From assembly GCF_020687505.1 (NCBI RefSeq), contig NZ_JAJEQT010000008.1: 64,000 nt of DNA; one strand, 5' to 3'. Every line of letters starts with the position of its first letter. Within the stretch, counting starts at the first letter, position 1. The position numbers and the translations under genes were made by a program. The notes beneath the pieces are model-generated. The model was not told where the DNA came from and did not search any database. It saw nothing but the letters and a program-made list of their open reading frames with translations. The stretch comes from Coprococcus_C hominis. GTDB lineage: Bacteria; Bacillota; Clostridia; Lachnospirales; Lachnospiraceae. Of the stretch, positions 8,909 through 16,331 are shown piece after piece.

Positions 8909-8932
8909 TGATATTGGCCTTGATTTTCAATT

Positions 8933-9388
8933 TTATTTTGCCGATAGCTCCTCTGCATTTTTCCGCAACCACTTATAATCCGATTGCTTCGCCCGCTCCA
9001 GATACGCTTCTAATCTCGGTGAGTTGAGCTTCGCCAATACATGCAACGCCATGATTTTTTGATATTCATCTTCCGAAGAACCCGCCGGATATTTCCCACA
9101 ATCCCAAAATTCAAACGCATAGCGTTCCGCACATTCCGGCTTTAATTCCACCATCGTCCAAAGTGCCATTCTGGAAGTATATTCATACTCCGATTTAATA
9201 AATGAAAATATAAGTTCCAGATCACAACCCTCGCAATCTCCAAGATGCTTCGCAAACTGCCACTCTGCATTCACATATTTTGATCCAATGCTCTTTTTTG
9301 CAAGCAATTCAAACCAGTCCCTGCGCAACACCAGTTTCTCTTCTACAAGCTCCTCACACTCATTATCTCTGGCTATTACAAACAGCAA
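8933..9388 (-). CDS. HEAT-repeat-like helical protein, start uncertain
   Basis: About 151 residues, all helical, with paired-helix spacing reminiscent of HEAT repeats (SRMALWTMVELKPECAERYAF; IMALHVLAKLNSPRLEAYLERA). The frame begins here at a TTG. The same frame is open further upstream to about 9440 (KNYIEKLKSS), where the only ATG (about 9436, with a weak AGGAAA site) is in another frame. A single-base indel near 9425 would fuse MNHK to the downstream frame, so the gene may be frameshifted at its start. The function is unknown. Confidence 0.55.
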   Translation of the reverse strand: MLFVIARDNECEELVEEKLVLRRDWFELLAKKSIGSKYVNAEWQFAKHLGDCEGCDLELIFSFIKSEYEYTSRMALWTMVELKPECAERYAFEFWDCGKYPAGSSEDEYQKIMALHVLAKLNSPRLEAYLERAKQSDYKWLRKNAEELSAK

Positions 9389-9441
9389 TGCATGGATCCG
9401 CCCATTTTGTGAACTTTTTAATTTCTCGATATAGTTTTTCT

Positions 9442-10167
9442 TTATGATTCATAATTTCCTAATTCCACCGTATTATCCGCCATTTTTAATTCAGACGCAG
9501 CCACTTGTGCATTCTCCCTCTGCGCCTTATCCATATATTTTGTTGTCGTCACCGCCAGATTACTCACGAGCGCACAGACGATTGCCCAGAAGATTGCAAA
9601 TACAATTATATTCTCAAGATTCAGACGCTCTTTGCGCGTTTTGTCACATTCCACATCATCCCGGTACTTCTCTGTATTTCTCTGCCGCCACATAATTACC
9701 GCAAGAATAAGCCAGACGATATCCAGAACCAGACACACAGTGAACAGAAATGTACAGATATCTTTCATAAAATGCCATTTGATCAGATACATCACATCCA
9801 CCACCAGAAACAGGACAAAGAATGCGAAATACATCCACATCCCAATCCGGCTGTGCTTTGCAAAAAGCGATCTTCCTGCCTCGCGCGTCTTCGGAAGATT
9901 GTTCAGATTATTCCCATATATTTTTTTATTATCCGGGATTTCGTAGCCGTAGGCCCGCAGACGGATAAAATAAAATTTCGCAGAGAGAAGGACTACATAA
10001 CATGGAACCCCCACAAGCACGCTTGCATAGATTGTCATGATATAGAAAAACTCTGTACCATCAATTTCAAGAAACGAAAAGACTACACCAATTACAAAAA
10101 GAACCGTACATATAAGCGCACAGCATTTTGCAGTTTTTGCAATTATTCGATCGAATTTAATTTTCAT
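9442..10167 (-). CDS. Hypothetical integral membrane protein
   Basis: 241 residues with about five transmembrane segments (roughly 14-36, 42-66, 112-130, 138-160 and 188-208), a basic cytoplasmic loop and a hydrophilic C-terminal tail rich in Ala, Glu and Asn. No motif identifies a function. Its stop overlaps the only ATG available to the next gene, so the two may be co-translated. Confidence 0.7.
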   Translation of the reverse strand: MKIKFDRIIAKTAKCCALICTVLFVIGVVFSFLEIDGTEFFYIMTIYASVLVGVPCYVVLLSAKFYFIRLRAYGYEIPDNKKIYGNNLNNLPKTREAGRSLFAKHSRIGMWMYFAFFVLFLVVDVMYLIKWHFMKDICTFLFTVCLVLDIVWLILAVIMWRQRNTEKYRDDVECDKTRKERLNLENIIVFAIFWAIVCALVSNLAVTTTKYMDKAQRENAQVAASELKMADNTVELGNYES

Positions 10168-10221
10168 ATCCCTCCGCCTTTCTTTGCTGACACCGTTATA
10201 AGCTGTGCCCCATTATCCAAG

Positions 10222-11697
10222 TTAATTCGCGTCTTCCATTTCACGTTCAAACGTCTCTCGCTTGACACTTCCACTTCTGGCGTTCATCACGCGCACACAA
10301 AGCTTCTTTTCATTTTTCCATGTCGCATATACACCGATTGGCTCATGGCAGCCCGCTTCCATCTCACGGACAACCGCACGCTCGGCACGCAGGCAGCCCT
10401 CTGTCTCCACATCGCTGATTGTCTCTGCCATATGATACGGAAGAGTCCCCTCACACGCTTCCATCGCAATAATCCCCTGTCCGGCTGCCGGAAGCATCAC
10501 ATCCACATCGAGATATTCATAGACAAGATCCGGTTCCTTCTCGATACCTAACCGTTCGATTCCCGCCGCCGCAAGGATGATTGCATCGTACATACCATCC
10601 CGCAATTTCTGTATCCGCGTCGTGACATTCCCGCGCAGCTCCATACACTCTGCCTGTGGATATATCTCTTTAATCTGGCAACGTCTGCGCAGACTTCCGG
10701 TTCCCACGGTAAATGCATCCTTCGACCGGATATCCGTATCCACACGATAGATCAGCACATCCTGCACGCAGGCACGCGGCAGAACGCCCGCGATGCCAAG
10801 TCCCTTCTTGCATGGATTCGGCATATCCTTCGCACTGTGTACCGCCAGATCGATCGTACCGTCCAGCAAGGCTTCCTCGATTTCCTCTACGAACACCGCC
10901 TTGCCACCAAAGGAGCTGATTGCCGCATCTTTCTGCTTGTCCCCCTTCGTTGTCACGATCACTTTCTCAAACTGCACATCCGGGTAATTCTTCTTTAATT
11001 GTTCGATCACCATATCTGTCTGAATCTGCGCAAGTCTGCTTCCCCGCGTCCCGATCCGGATTCTCTGTTCCTGCATTTTTGCCTCCACAATTGCTGCAAA
11101 TCTTCGTTTTCTTGCCCGTTCATCCGGCTCCTCTGCCAGAATTTTCTCCCGGATAGCTCCAAGCTCATCCGCGATCTGACCATAGTCTGTCCGAAGTGTC
11201 TGCCGGATATCCTTCTTGATCTTAGATGCAAGCATCGGACTGTTGCCTCCGGTCGACACCGAAACAACGACCTCCCCCTGCTTGATGATTGCCGGGAAAT
11301 AAAAATCACAATCCTTCTTCACATCGACCACATTTACCAATATATGCTTACTTCTGCAAAGCTCCGCATACTGCGAATTAAGCTCCGCATCATCTGTCGC
11401 CATGATTACAACGTCCATGCCGGAAATGTCTGCCTCTGTGACTTCCCGCTTCCACACCCGGATTCGTTCCGGCTTTTTCTGGCAATTACCATCAATATTT
11501 TCTACTATGCCTGCTGTTTCATCTATTCGTTCCGTATCTGCGATAGCCAGCAGTTCCGCGCAGATCTCCGGTGCTACCACCGTTACACATGCGCCAAACT
11601 CACACATCTGTGCCGCCTTCCGCGCTGCAACTGCACCGCCGCCTACGATCAGACATTGTTTATCATCGAGTTGTATCATGAATGGAAAATACGCCAT
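10222..11697 (-). CDS. Precorrin-2 dehydrogenase / hydroxymethylbilane synthase fusion
   Basis: 491-residue two-domain protein. Residues 1-~205 match the CysG N-terminal/Met8 type precorrin-2 dehydrogenase (QCLIVGGGAVAARKA is the NAD-binding loop; VVVSVSTGGNSPMLASKI follows). Residues ~215-491 are HemC, porphobilinogen deaminase: IRIGTRGSRLAQIQTD at its start, VHSAKDMP, and Cys450 in EAGCHEPIG, which carries the dipyrromethane cofactor. Only 41 residues follow that Cys, so HemC domain 3 is short compared with about 70 in E. coli. Its start lies inside the 3' end of hemA. Together they supply steps of siroheme synthesis, which the sulfite reductase in the neighbouring operon needs. Confidence 0.88.
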   Translation of the reverse strand: MAYFPFMIQLDDKQCLIVGGGAVAARKAAQMCEFGACVTVVAPEICAELLAIADTERIDETAGIVENIDGNCQKKPERIRVWKREVTEADISGMDVVIMATDDAELNSQYAELCRSKHILVNVVDVKKDCDFYFPAIIKQGEVVVSVSTGGNSPMLASKIKKDIRQTLRTDYGQIADELGAIREKILAEEPDERARKRRFAAIVEAKMQEQRIRIGTRGSRLAQIQTDMVIEQLKKNYPDVQFEKVIVTTKGDKQKDAAISSFGGKAVFVEEIEEALLDGTIDLAVHSAKDMPNPCKKGLGIAGVLPRACVQDVLIYRVDTDIRSKDAFTVGTGSLRRRCQIKEIYPQAECMELRGNVTTRIQKLRDGMYDAIILAAAGIERLGIEKEPDLVYEYLDVDVMLPAAGQGIIAMEACEGTLPYHMAETISDVETEGCLRAERAVVREMEAGCHEPIGVYATWKNEKKLCVRVMNARSGSVKRETFEREMEDAN

Positions 11698-12823
11698 CTT
11701 CTATCCCCTTTAATACGTGATTTAAGTCCTGTGCATCCAGAACGTCTTTCAACTGGTACAAAAGCCACATCGCGGATTTCTCGCCAAGCTTCTCCGTGAT
11801 GTCCTTCCTCGTCCCGACAAATGCACGAAATGCAAGCAGCTTCTGCATCTCGTCCACATGTTCTTCAATCAGTAATTCAATCTTCTTTGCCTCGGAAAGT
11901 TTCTTTCGGTTATTTTCCGTCGCAAGCGACTTGATATAGTCGAGATCTTTCACGACGCAGCTGGAAAGTCTTCCGATCTCTGCATCAATATCCCGTGGAA
12001 TCGCAAGGTCTAAGAACAACTGTGGTTTCGTTTCCTTCCGTACTTCCGCTACCTTATCTGCAAGAAATGTATAATGCGGACTGTCCGTCACACTAATAAT
12101 CACATCCGCCCAGTTTAGATATTCATACCGTTGGTCGTAATGCACCCATTGCACCCGCTCATGCGAGAAGATTTTCTGCAATGCCTGCTTATGCTTCCGG
12201 CTCGTCCCGACGATCTGTACCTGCGTATCCGCATCGAGCAGATCCCGCATCACGATGCTTCCCATCTGCCCGGCAGCTCCGATGATGAGGATATGTTTTC
12301 CCGCACCAGACTCCAACGCCGCCGTACATGCAAGTGTTCCGACGGATACCGGAAGATGCGTCATCTGTGAAGTCTCAGCCACTTCCTTGGCAAGCCGCAG
12401 TGCCCCTTGAAATACCATATTCATTTCCGCATCGGTCTGCCCGCGCTCTTTCGCCGCAAGATACGCCTGCTTGACCTGTCTTATAATTTCAACCTCTCCA
12501 AGCACAGCAGAATCCAGTCCACAGACTACGCGGCACAGATGTGTCAGGCAGCTTCGACCTTCATACCGCATAGCCGCACCTTTCAACGCCTCGACCGGGA
12601 ATTTCTTTGTATCCGCAAACTGCTGTTCCAGCCACACAAAATCCGTGTCTGTGCCACTCATATAGATCTCGCTTCGATTACATGTCATAAGTAAAACCAA
12701 CCCGGCTTCCGGATATGCCTTTGCCACGGCACCTGCCAGTTTTATCTGTTCCTCATCATTGCAGGCAAAGCACTCCCGCTTCGCCGCTGTTAAATTCTTA
12801 TGTGTGATACTGATGCATATCAT
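11663..12823 (-). CDS. hemA: Glutamyl-tRNA reductase
   Basis: 386 residues; makes glutamate-1-semialdehyde from Glu-tRNA, the first step of tetrapyrrole synthesis. The catalytic Cys48 is in LMTCNRSEIY; GEVEIIRQVKQAY is the conserved substrate-binding segment; ILIIGAAGQMG is the NADPH-binding loop, in which one usual Gly is Ala. The C-terminal dimerisation helix is present. The ATG follows AGGAAG. A good promoter lies 47 bases upstream. The gene overlaps the following CysG/HemC fusion by 35 bases. Confidence 0.9.
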   Translation of the reverse strand: MICISITHKNLTAAKRECFACNDEEQIKLAGAVAKAYPEAGLVLLMTCNRSEIYMSGTDTDFVWLEQQFADTKKFPVEALKGAAMRYEGRSCLTHLCRVVCGLDSAVLGEVEIIRQVKQAYLAAKERGQTDAEMNMVFQGALRLAKEVAETSQMTHLPVSVGTLACTAALESGAGKHILIIGAAGQMGSIVMRDLLDADTQVQIVGTSRKHKQALQKIFSHERVQWVHYDQRYEYLNWADVIISVTDSPHYTFLADKVAEVRKETKPQLFLDLAIPRDIDAEIGRLSSCVVKDLDYIKSLATENNRKKLSEAKKIELLIEEHVDEMQKLLAFRAFVGTRKDITEKLGEKSAMWLLYQLKDVLDAQDLNHVLKGIEDGVFSIHDTTR

Positions 12824-12869
12824 ATGTGCTTCTTCCTGTTAACTGTTTTTATTCATATACATACTACAT

Positions 12870-12898
12870 ATTATAATTGACATTCTTCTTTCATTCAA
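12870..12898 (-). promoter_or_regulatory. Promoter of the hemA operon
   Basis: TTGAAT (12893-12898) and TATAAT (12870-12875) with exactly 17 bases between them on the minus strand, just upstream of hemA. Confidence 0.75.
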
Positions 12899-12917
12899 CC
12901 TTAGAAATTGCTCTTGC

Positions 12918-13123
12918 TTCCGGTTCTGGGTCTTCTGCTTGGTTTTCTATCTCCGAAACCCACGTCGTGGTTTTTTCAGCCCGTTTCCCGCTCGCTACGC
13001 CCACATCCTGCTCCACTTCTACGATTTAGTTTCCGGTTCTGGGTTTTCTGCCGGCTTTTCTGTCTCCCGAACCCAACTCGTGGGTTTTTCAGCCAGTTTC
13101 CCGCTCGCTACGCCCACATCCTG
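12918..13123. repeat. Two direct 93-bp repeats with internal hairpin
   Basis: Copies at 12918-13010 and 13031-13123, roughly nine tenths identical, 113 bases apart. Both begin TTCCGGTTCTGGG and end CGCCCACATCCTG. Each has an inverted repeat in its middle (AACCCA/TGGGTT in the second copy) followed by a T run on the plus strand. Several differences fall in the hairpin arms. They fill the gap between the sulfur operon terminator and the hemA promoter. They resemble a dispersed intergenic repeat rather than coding sequence. Confidence 0.8.
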
Positions 13124-13137
13124 TCAGCTCACCACGC

Positions 13138-13165
13138 AGAAACGGCAGGAATCCCCTTCCTGCCG
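13138..13165 (-). terminator. Terminator of the sulfur operon
   Basis: Perfect 9-bp stem CGGCAGGAA/TTCCTGCCG with a five-base loop, followed on the minus strand by TTTCT. It lies 12 bases after the JAMM protease gene and ends the ~14 kb sulfur operon. Confidence 0.85.
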
Positions 13166-13176
13166 CTCAAATAATC

Positions 13177-13590
13177 TTATTCGATTACAAGTTCTTCCCT
13201 GGTCACATTTTTTTCCTCGTCAATATTGAATGCGTTCAATACCGGGTTCTCTAAATCCATCAAAGAAAGGATCAGATAATTCACCTTGGAATCATATGCC
13301 AGACGCTTGTCCTCCTCGGACGGGCGTGATGGGGATTCCGGATGAGAATGGAAGTTGCCAAGAAGCTGGTATCCATTTGCGCGCATATCCTTGACTGCGG
13401 TAAGCTGCTCCTTTGGGTCCATCGAGAAATGCTCGTTGCTCGCATCGATATTCGTGAGCAGATATACCTTCTTGATGTATCTCTTTCCATCTTCAACGAC
13501 ACCGCCGATCAATCCACAGGATTCATTCGGCAGCCCCTTCTTGCAATGCTCCAGAATCTTCTCATAATCTGCTTTTGTCATCACTAACAT
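13177..13590 (-). CDS. JAMM/MPN+ metalloprotease (HcyD-like)
   Basis: 137 residues of the Mov34/MPN/PAD-1 (M67) family. The zinc site is complete: Glu23 in NESCGL, then HSHPESPSRPSEED at 81-94, which is the HxHPx6SxxD motif. Prokaryotic members next to ThiS-like carriers trim the carrier C-terminus or cut the amino acid-carrier adduct (Mec+ with CysO in Mycobacterium, QbsD with QbsE in Pseudomonas, HcyD with HcyS in Wolinella). Here it is the last gene of the sulfur operon, 8 bases after the E1-like gene, and the carrier two genes upstream ends in GGGAF. The role in removing Ala-Phe and releasing homocysteine is inference. Confidence 0.88.
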   Translation of the reverse strand: MLVMTKADYEKILEHCKKGLPNESCGLIGGVVEDGKRYIKKVYLLTNIDASNEHFSMDPKEQLTAVKDMRANGYQLLGNFHSHPESPSRPSEEDKRLAYDSKVNYLILSLMDLENPVLNAFNIDEEKNVTREELVIE

Positions 13591-13598
13591 GGCTCTAC

Positions 13599-14405
13599 CT
13601 ACTTTCCGTCACACTCGACCTGTTCATAATCAATCAGCTTGTGAATCGTCGGATGGTCGCCACAGATTGCACATGTCTTATGGTTATCCGGAAGCTTGAT
13701 CGTATGGAATTCCATCTTCAATGCATCAAAAGTCAGAAGCTTGCCTGTGAGCAGATCGCCGACGCCGATCAGGTACTTGATTGCTTCCATCGCCTGTAAG
13801 CTTCCGATGACACCTCCCATCGCACCAATGACGCCAGCCTGCTTACAGGTTGGAACTGCATCCTTTGGTGGTGGATTCTTGAATACACAACGATAGCAAG
13901 GGCCTTCTCCCGGCACATACGTCATAAGCTGGCCCTTGAAACGGATGATACCTGCATGGGAAAATGGCTTCTTCGCCATAACACAGGCATCATTGATCAG
14001 GAACTTCGCCGGGAAGTTATCGGTTCCATCAACGATGAAATCGTAATCCTTGATCAGATCCATGATATTTTCTGAGGTTACAAATTCACGGTATGTATTG
14101 ACTGTGACGTCCGGGTTCATCGCATTCATTGTCTCTTTTGCGGATTTTACCTTCGCTTTGCCTACATCTGCAGTTCCATGAATGATCTGTCTCTGCAGAT
14201 TTGAAAGGTCAACCTCATCGGCATCGACAATACCGATCGTACCAACGCCGGCTGCTGCCAGATACATTGCTGCAGGTGCGCCGAGACCTCCGGCACCGAT
14301 GATTAAAACCTTGCCGTTCATCAGCTTCTTCTGTCCTTTTACACCGACTTCCTGCAGAATGATATGACGACTGTAACGTTCCATCTGTTCATTCGTAAAT
14401 GCCAT
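13599..14405 (-). CDS. ThiF/MoeB-type carrier adenylyltransferase (HcyF-like)
   Basis: 268 residues of the E1-like superfamily. VLIIGAGGLGAPAA is the ATP-binding loop; DLSNLQRQ carries the adenylation Arg; the zinc cysteines are C170, C173, C245 and C248; VPTCKQAGVIG holds the conserved Cys at 187. It activates the C-terminal Gly of a ThiS/MoaD carrier as acyl-adenylate. Its ATG overlaps the carrier stop (TAATG), so the two are coupled and very likely partners. MoeB or ThiF for molybdopterin or thiamine is possible by sequence alone, but no moa or thi genes are nearby. Confidence 0.88.
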   Translation of the reverse strand: MAFTNEQMERYSRHIILQEVGVKGQKKLMNGKVLIIGAGGLGAPAAMYLAAAGVGTIGIVDADEVDLSNLQRQIIHGTADVGKAKVKSAKETMNAMNPDVTVNTYREFVTSENIMDLIKDYDFIVDGTDNFPAKFLINDACVMAKKPFSHAGIIRFKGQLMTYVPGEGPCYRCVFKNPPPKDAVPTCKQAGVIGAMGGVIGSLQAMEAIKYLIGVGDLLTGKLLTFDALKMEFHTIKLPDNHKTCAICGDHPTIHKLIDYEQVECDGK

Positions 14406-14614
14406 TAAAATGCGCCTCCTCCCATGAAGTACAGGAACTCTACCGTATCTCCGTCCTTCAGTTCTGTCTTGTCAAATGCGTCGCTGTCAACAAAGTCATC
14501 GTTGACGGTAACTGTTACATAATCCGGATTTTCCACCTTCTCGTCTACGATGAGCTTTGCGATGGTTGTTCCTGCTTCTACTTCCTTCTTAACGCCTGCC
14601 ACTACAACTGTCAT
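14405..14614 (-). CDS. ThiS/MoaD-like sulfur carrier ending GGGAF (HcyS-like)
   Basis: 69-residue beta-grasp protein (EVEAGTTIAKLIVDEKV; VNDDFVDSDAFDKT; LKDGDTVEFLYFMGGGAF). ThiS and MoaD normally end exactly in Gly-Gly. Here two further residues, Ala68-Phe69, follow Gly65-67, so a protease must act before the carrier can be adenylated, as with QbsE (ends Cys-Phe) and HcyS (ends Ala). The JAMM gene two places downstream fits. AAGGAGG lies just before the ATG. The upstream gap is filled by a giant inverted repeat. Confidence 0.88.
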   Translation of the reverse strand: MTVVVAGVKKEVEAGTTIAKLIVDEKVENPDYVTVTVNDDFVDSDAFDKTELKDGDTVEFLYFMGGGAF

Positions 14615-14634
14615 TTATTTATCCTCCTTTGTTC

Positions 14635-14852
14635 CAAACAATTATGAAGTTTTTAGCCTATCTATGAGTTGTATATAATTACTATTCTACGCAGACCCGC
14701 TCTCGCTCACTTCCACACGCAGTGGTACTAAATTCATGACAAACGAGTTTGCCATTCATTAAGTACCAGCGTGTTCCAATGGTCTGCTTTAGAATTAGTA
14801 ATTATATACAACTCTATTTACCGAATTAAACTTCATTATTGTTTGTAATTAA
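14635..14852. repeat. Giant imperfect palindrome between trx and the carrier gene
   Basis: The arms pair over about 100 bases: outer words CAAACAATTATGAAGTTT and its near-complement at the right end, then a nearly identical 24-base pair GAGTTGTATATAATTACTA, then GCAGACC, then TGGTACT, with an apical loop of only a few bases around 14752. It spans exactly from the thioredoxin stop to the carrier ribosome site. It may be a MITE or an RNA hairpin acting within the operon. Confidence 0.8.
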
Positions 14853-14863
14853 CTTTGTGTGTC

Positions 14864-15184
14864 TTACTCCAATATCGTTTTCACTTTATCTTCCAGCTCC
14901 GGTCGCTTTACCAGTCCGCGGATACGGTCAACTTCCCTGCCATCCTTGAAGAAGAGTATCGTTGGGGATGCCATCACCTGATATTCCCCGGCAAGGTCTG
15001 CATCGAAATTCACATTGACCTTGACAACCTTGACCTGATCCTCGTAATCATCCTCGATTCCGCCAAGGATCGGTGATAACTGCTTACATGGGATGCAGCT
15101 GTCAGAATAAAACTCTACAATCACCGGAAGCTTCTCTTTCAGCACTTCCGCTTCAAACTCTGCGGTTCCTACTCGTTTTGCCAT
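14864..15184 (-). CDS. Thioredoxin-like protein
   Basis: 106 residues with the thioredoxin fold: VIVEFYSDSCIPCKQLSPIL carries the redox pair C30/C33 (CIPC instead of the common CGPC, and Ser-Asp-Ser in place of the Trp before it), and VMASPTILFFKDG holds the cis-Pro. Cytoplasmic; no signal peptide. Inside the sulfur operon it may provide electrons to APS reduction steps or keep the carrier or TusA Cys reduced; this is inference. Confidence 0.88.
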   Translation of the reverse strand: MAKRVGTAEFEAEVLKEKLPVIVEFYSDSCIPCKQLSPILGGIEDDYEDQVKVVKVNVNFDADLAGEYQVMASPTILFFKDGREVDRIRGLVKRPELEDKVKTILE

Positions 15185-15193
15185 CGCTGCCTC

Positions 15194-15439
15194 CTACTCT
15201 TCGACCTTCTTCACGATCAGATCGTATGTGCCGTTCTCGTTGTCGATCAGCTTTAAAATCTGCTGTCCTTCTTCCTTGAAGCTTCGTGGTACATTCTGCA
15301 CCGGCTCACCATCGTTCATGGTAACTGCAAGCACCTGACCAATCTCCAGTTCTTCCATCGCTACCTTTGCCTTTACAAATGTCATCGGGCAGACAACATC
15401 TGTGATATCAACTCTCTCATCAATCTCAAAATCACCCAT
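15194..15439 (-). CDS. TusA-family sulfurtransferase
   Basis: 81 residues with the SirA/TusA fold; the active-site Cys17-Pro18 sits in ITDVVCPMTFVKAKVAME. TusA-like proteins carry persulfide sulfur between proteins. Its start overlaps the sulfite reductase stop by 8 bases, implying a shared product stream. It may pass sulfide or persulfide from the reductase toward the E1/carrier pair, which is inference from position. Confidence 0.88.
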   Translation of the reverse strand: MGDFEIDERVDITDVVCPMTFVKAKVAMEELEIGQVLAVTMNDGEPVQNVPRSFKEEGQQILKLIDNENGTYDLIVKKVEE

Positions 15440-16292
15440 TATAAGCCTCCTTTATAACTTCCTTAAATTTATCGATTCCAACACGCTCCAGTGTAAAACG
15501 GAAACGCTCACTTGGATTTGCGTAATCATCAAAAAACTGAATGGCTGCATCTGTCACACGGAATAACTGTTCCTCCGATGTAATAACCGGAAGGAAGGAT
15601 TCTCCCTTGCAGATCTGATTTCCGAACAAACCACCAAAGGATACGAGATATCCGCTCTCGCCCTTCCATGCATCTGTCGGACACGCCTTGGCACATCTGC
15701 CACAGTAGTTACATTTGCTTGTATCAAGTGTCAGCTTGCCATCCTCGATTGTGATCGCATTCTCGCGGCACGCCTTCACACAGACACCACACATGATACA
15801 GCTTGGCTCATCGTAAGAAACAACACATGCGCCCTTGATTCCGACATCATTTTCCTCTGCCTTTAAGCAGTTGTTCTGACATCCAGTCACACCAAACTTA
15901 AACTTATGCGGCAATTCTCTCGCATAATACCGTGCGTCTAATTTCTTCGCAATGTCGTAGCTGTCGATATTTCCGCTCGGACAGATCTGATTTCCCTGAC
16001 ATGCAGTTACGGTACGCACACGCGGTCCACACACGCCCGGCTTACAGCCGCCCTTGGCAAGTTCTGCCTTTACTTCCTCCACATCATCAAGCTTGACAAA
16101 TGGAATCTCCACACTCTGTCTCGATGTCAGATGGACATGTCCATCTCCATATTTTTCTGCTACTTCGGCAATCTTCTTCAGATTTTCCGCTGTCAGATTT
16201 CCTCCGACTACCTGTAAACGAAGCGAGAAGTTGTTCTTCTGCTTCTGTCTCATAAATCCACCTTTTTTTAATGCTGCATAATCAACTGCCAT
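15432..16292 (-). CDS. Small siroheme sulfite reductase with two ferredoxin clusters
   Basis: 286 residues, about half the size of CysI. The N-terminal part has a nitrite/sulfite reductase ferredoxin-like half domain. The siroheme/4Fe-4S ligands are C98 and C104 (TACQGNQICPSG) and C138 and C142 (GCQNNC). Two ferredoxin clusters follow: CIMCGVCVKAC at 165-175 and CNYCGRCAKAC at 194-204. The layout resembles AsrC-type or small Fsr-group reductases that reduce sulfite to sulfide with ferredoxin. In the operon it follows metY and precedes tusA. Nitrite is a possible alternative substrate, but the context argues for sulfite. Confidence 0.87.
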   Translation of the reverse strand: MAVDYAALKKGGFMRQKQKNNFSLRLQVVGGNLTAENLKKIAEVAEKYGDGHVHLTSRQSVEIPFVKLDDVEEVKAELAKGGCKPGVCGPRVRTVTACQGNQICPSGNIDSYDIAKKLDARYYARELPHKFKFGVTGCQNNCLKAEENDVGIKGACVVSYDEPSCIMCGVCVKACRENAITIEDGKLTLDTSKCNYCGRCAKACPTDAWKGESGYLVSFGGLFGNQICKGESFLPVITSEEQLFRVTDAAIQFFDDYANPSERFRFTLERVGIDKFKEVIKEAYNG

Positions 16293-16331
16293 CTCTTTTC
16301 ATCCTCCTGTTGGTAATGCATACCACGACGT

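Noticed and set aside
9505..10551. Long plus-strand open frame of about 348 codons
   Set aside because: It runs antisense to the membrane protein and HemC genes, is rich in His and Cys with no family resemblance, and has no ribosome site. It is a shadow of real minus-strand genes.
12918..13123. CRISPR-like repeat array
   Set aside because: Only two copies exist, each 93 bases long with a 20-base gap and internal hairpins; no cas genes. They do not fit a CRISPR array.
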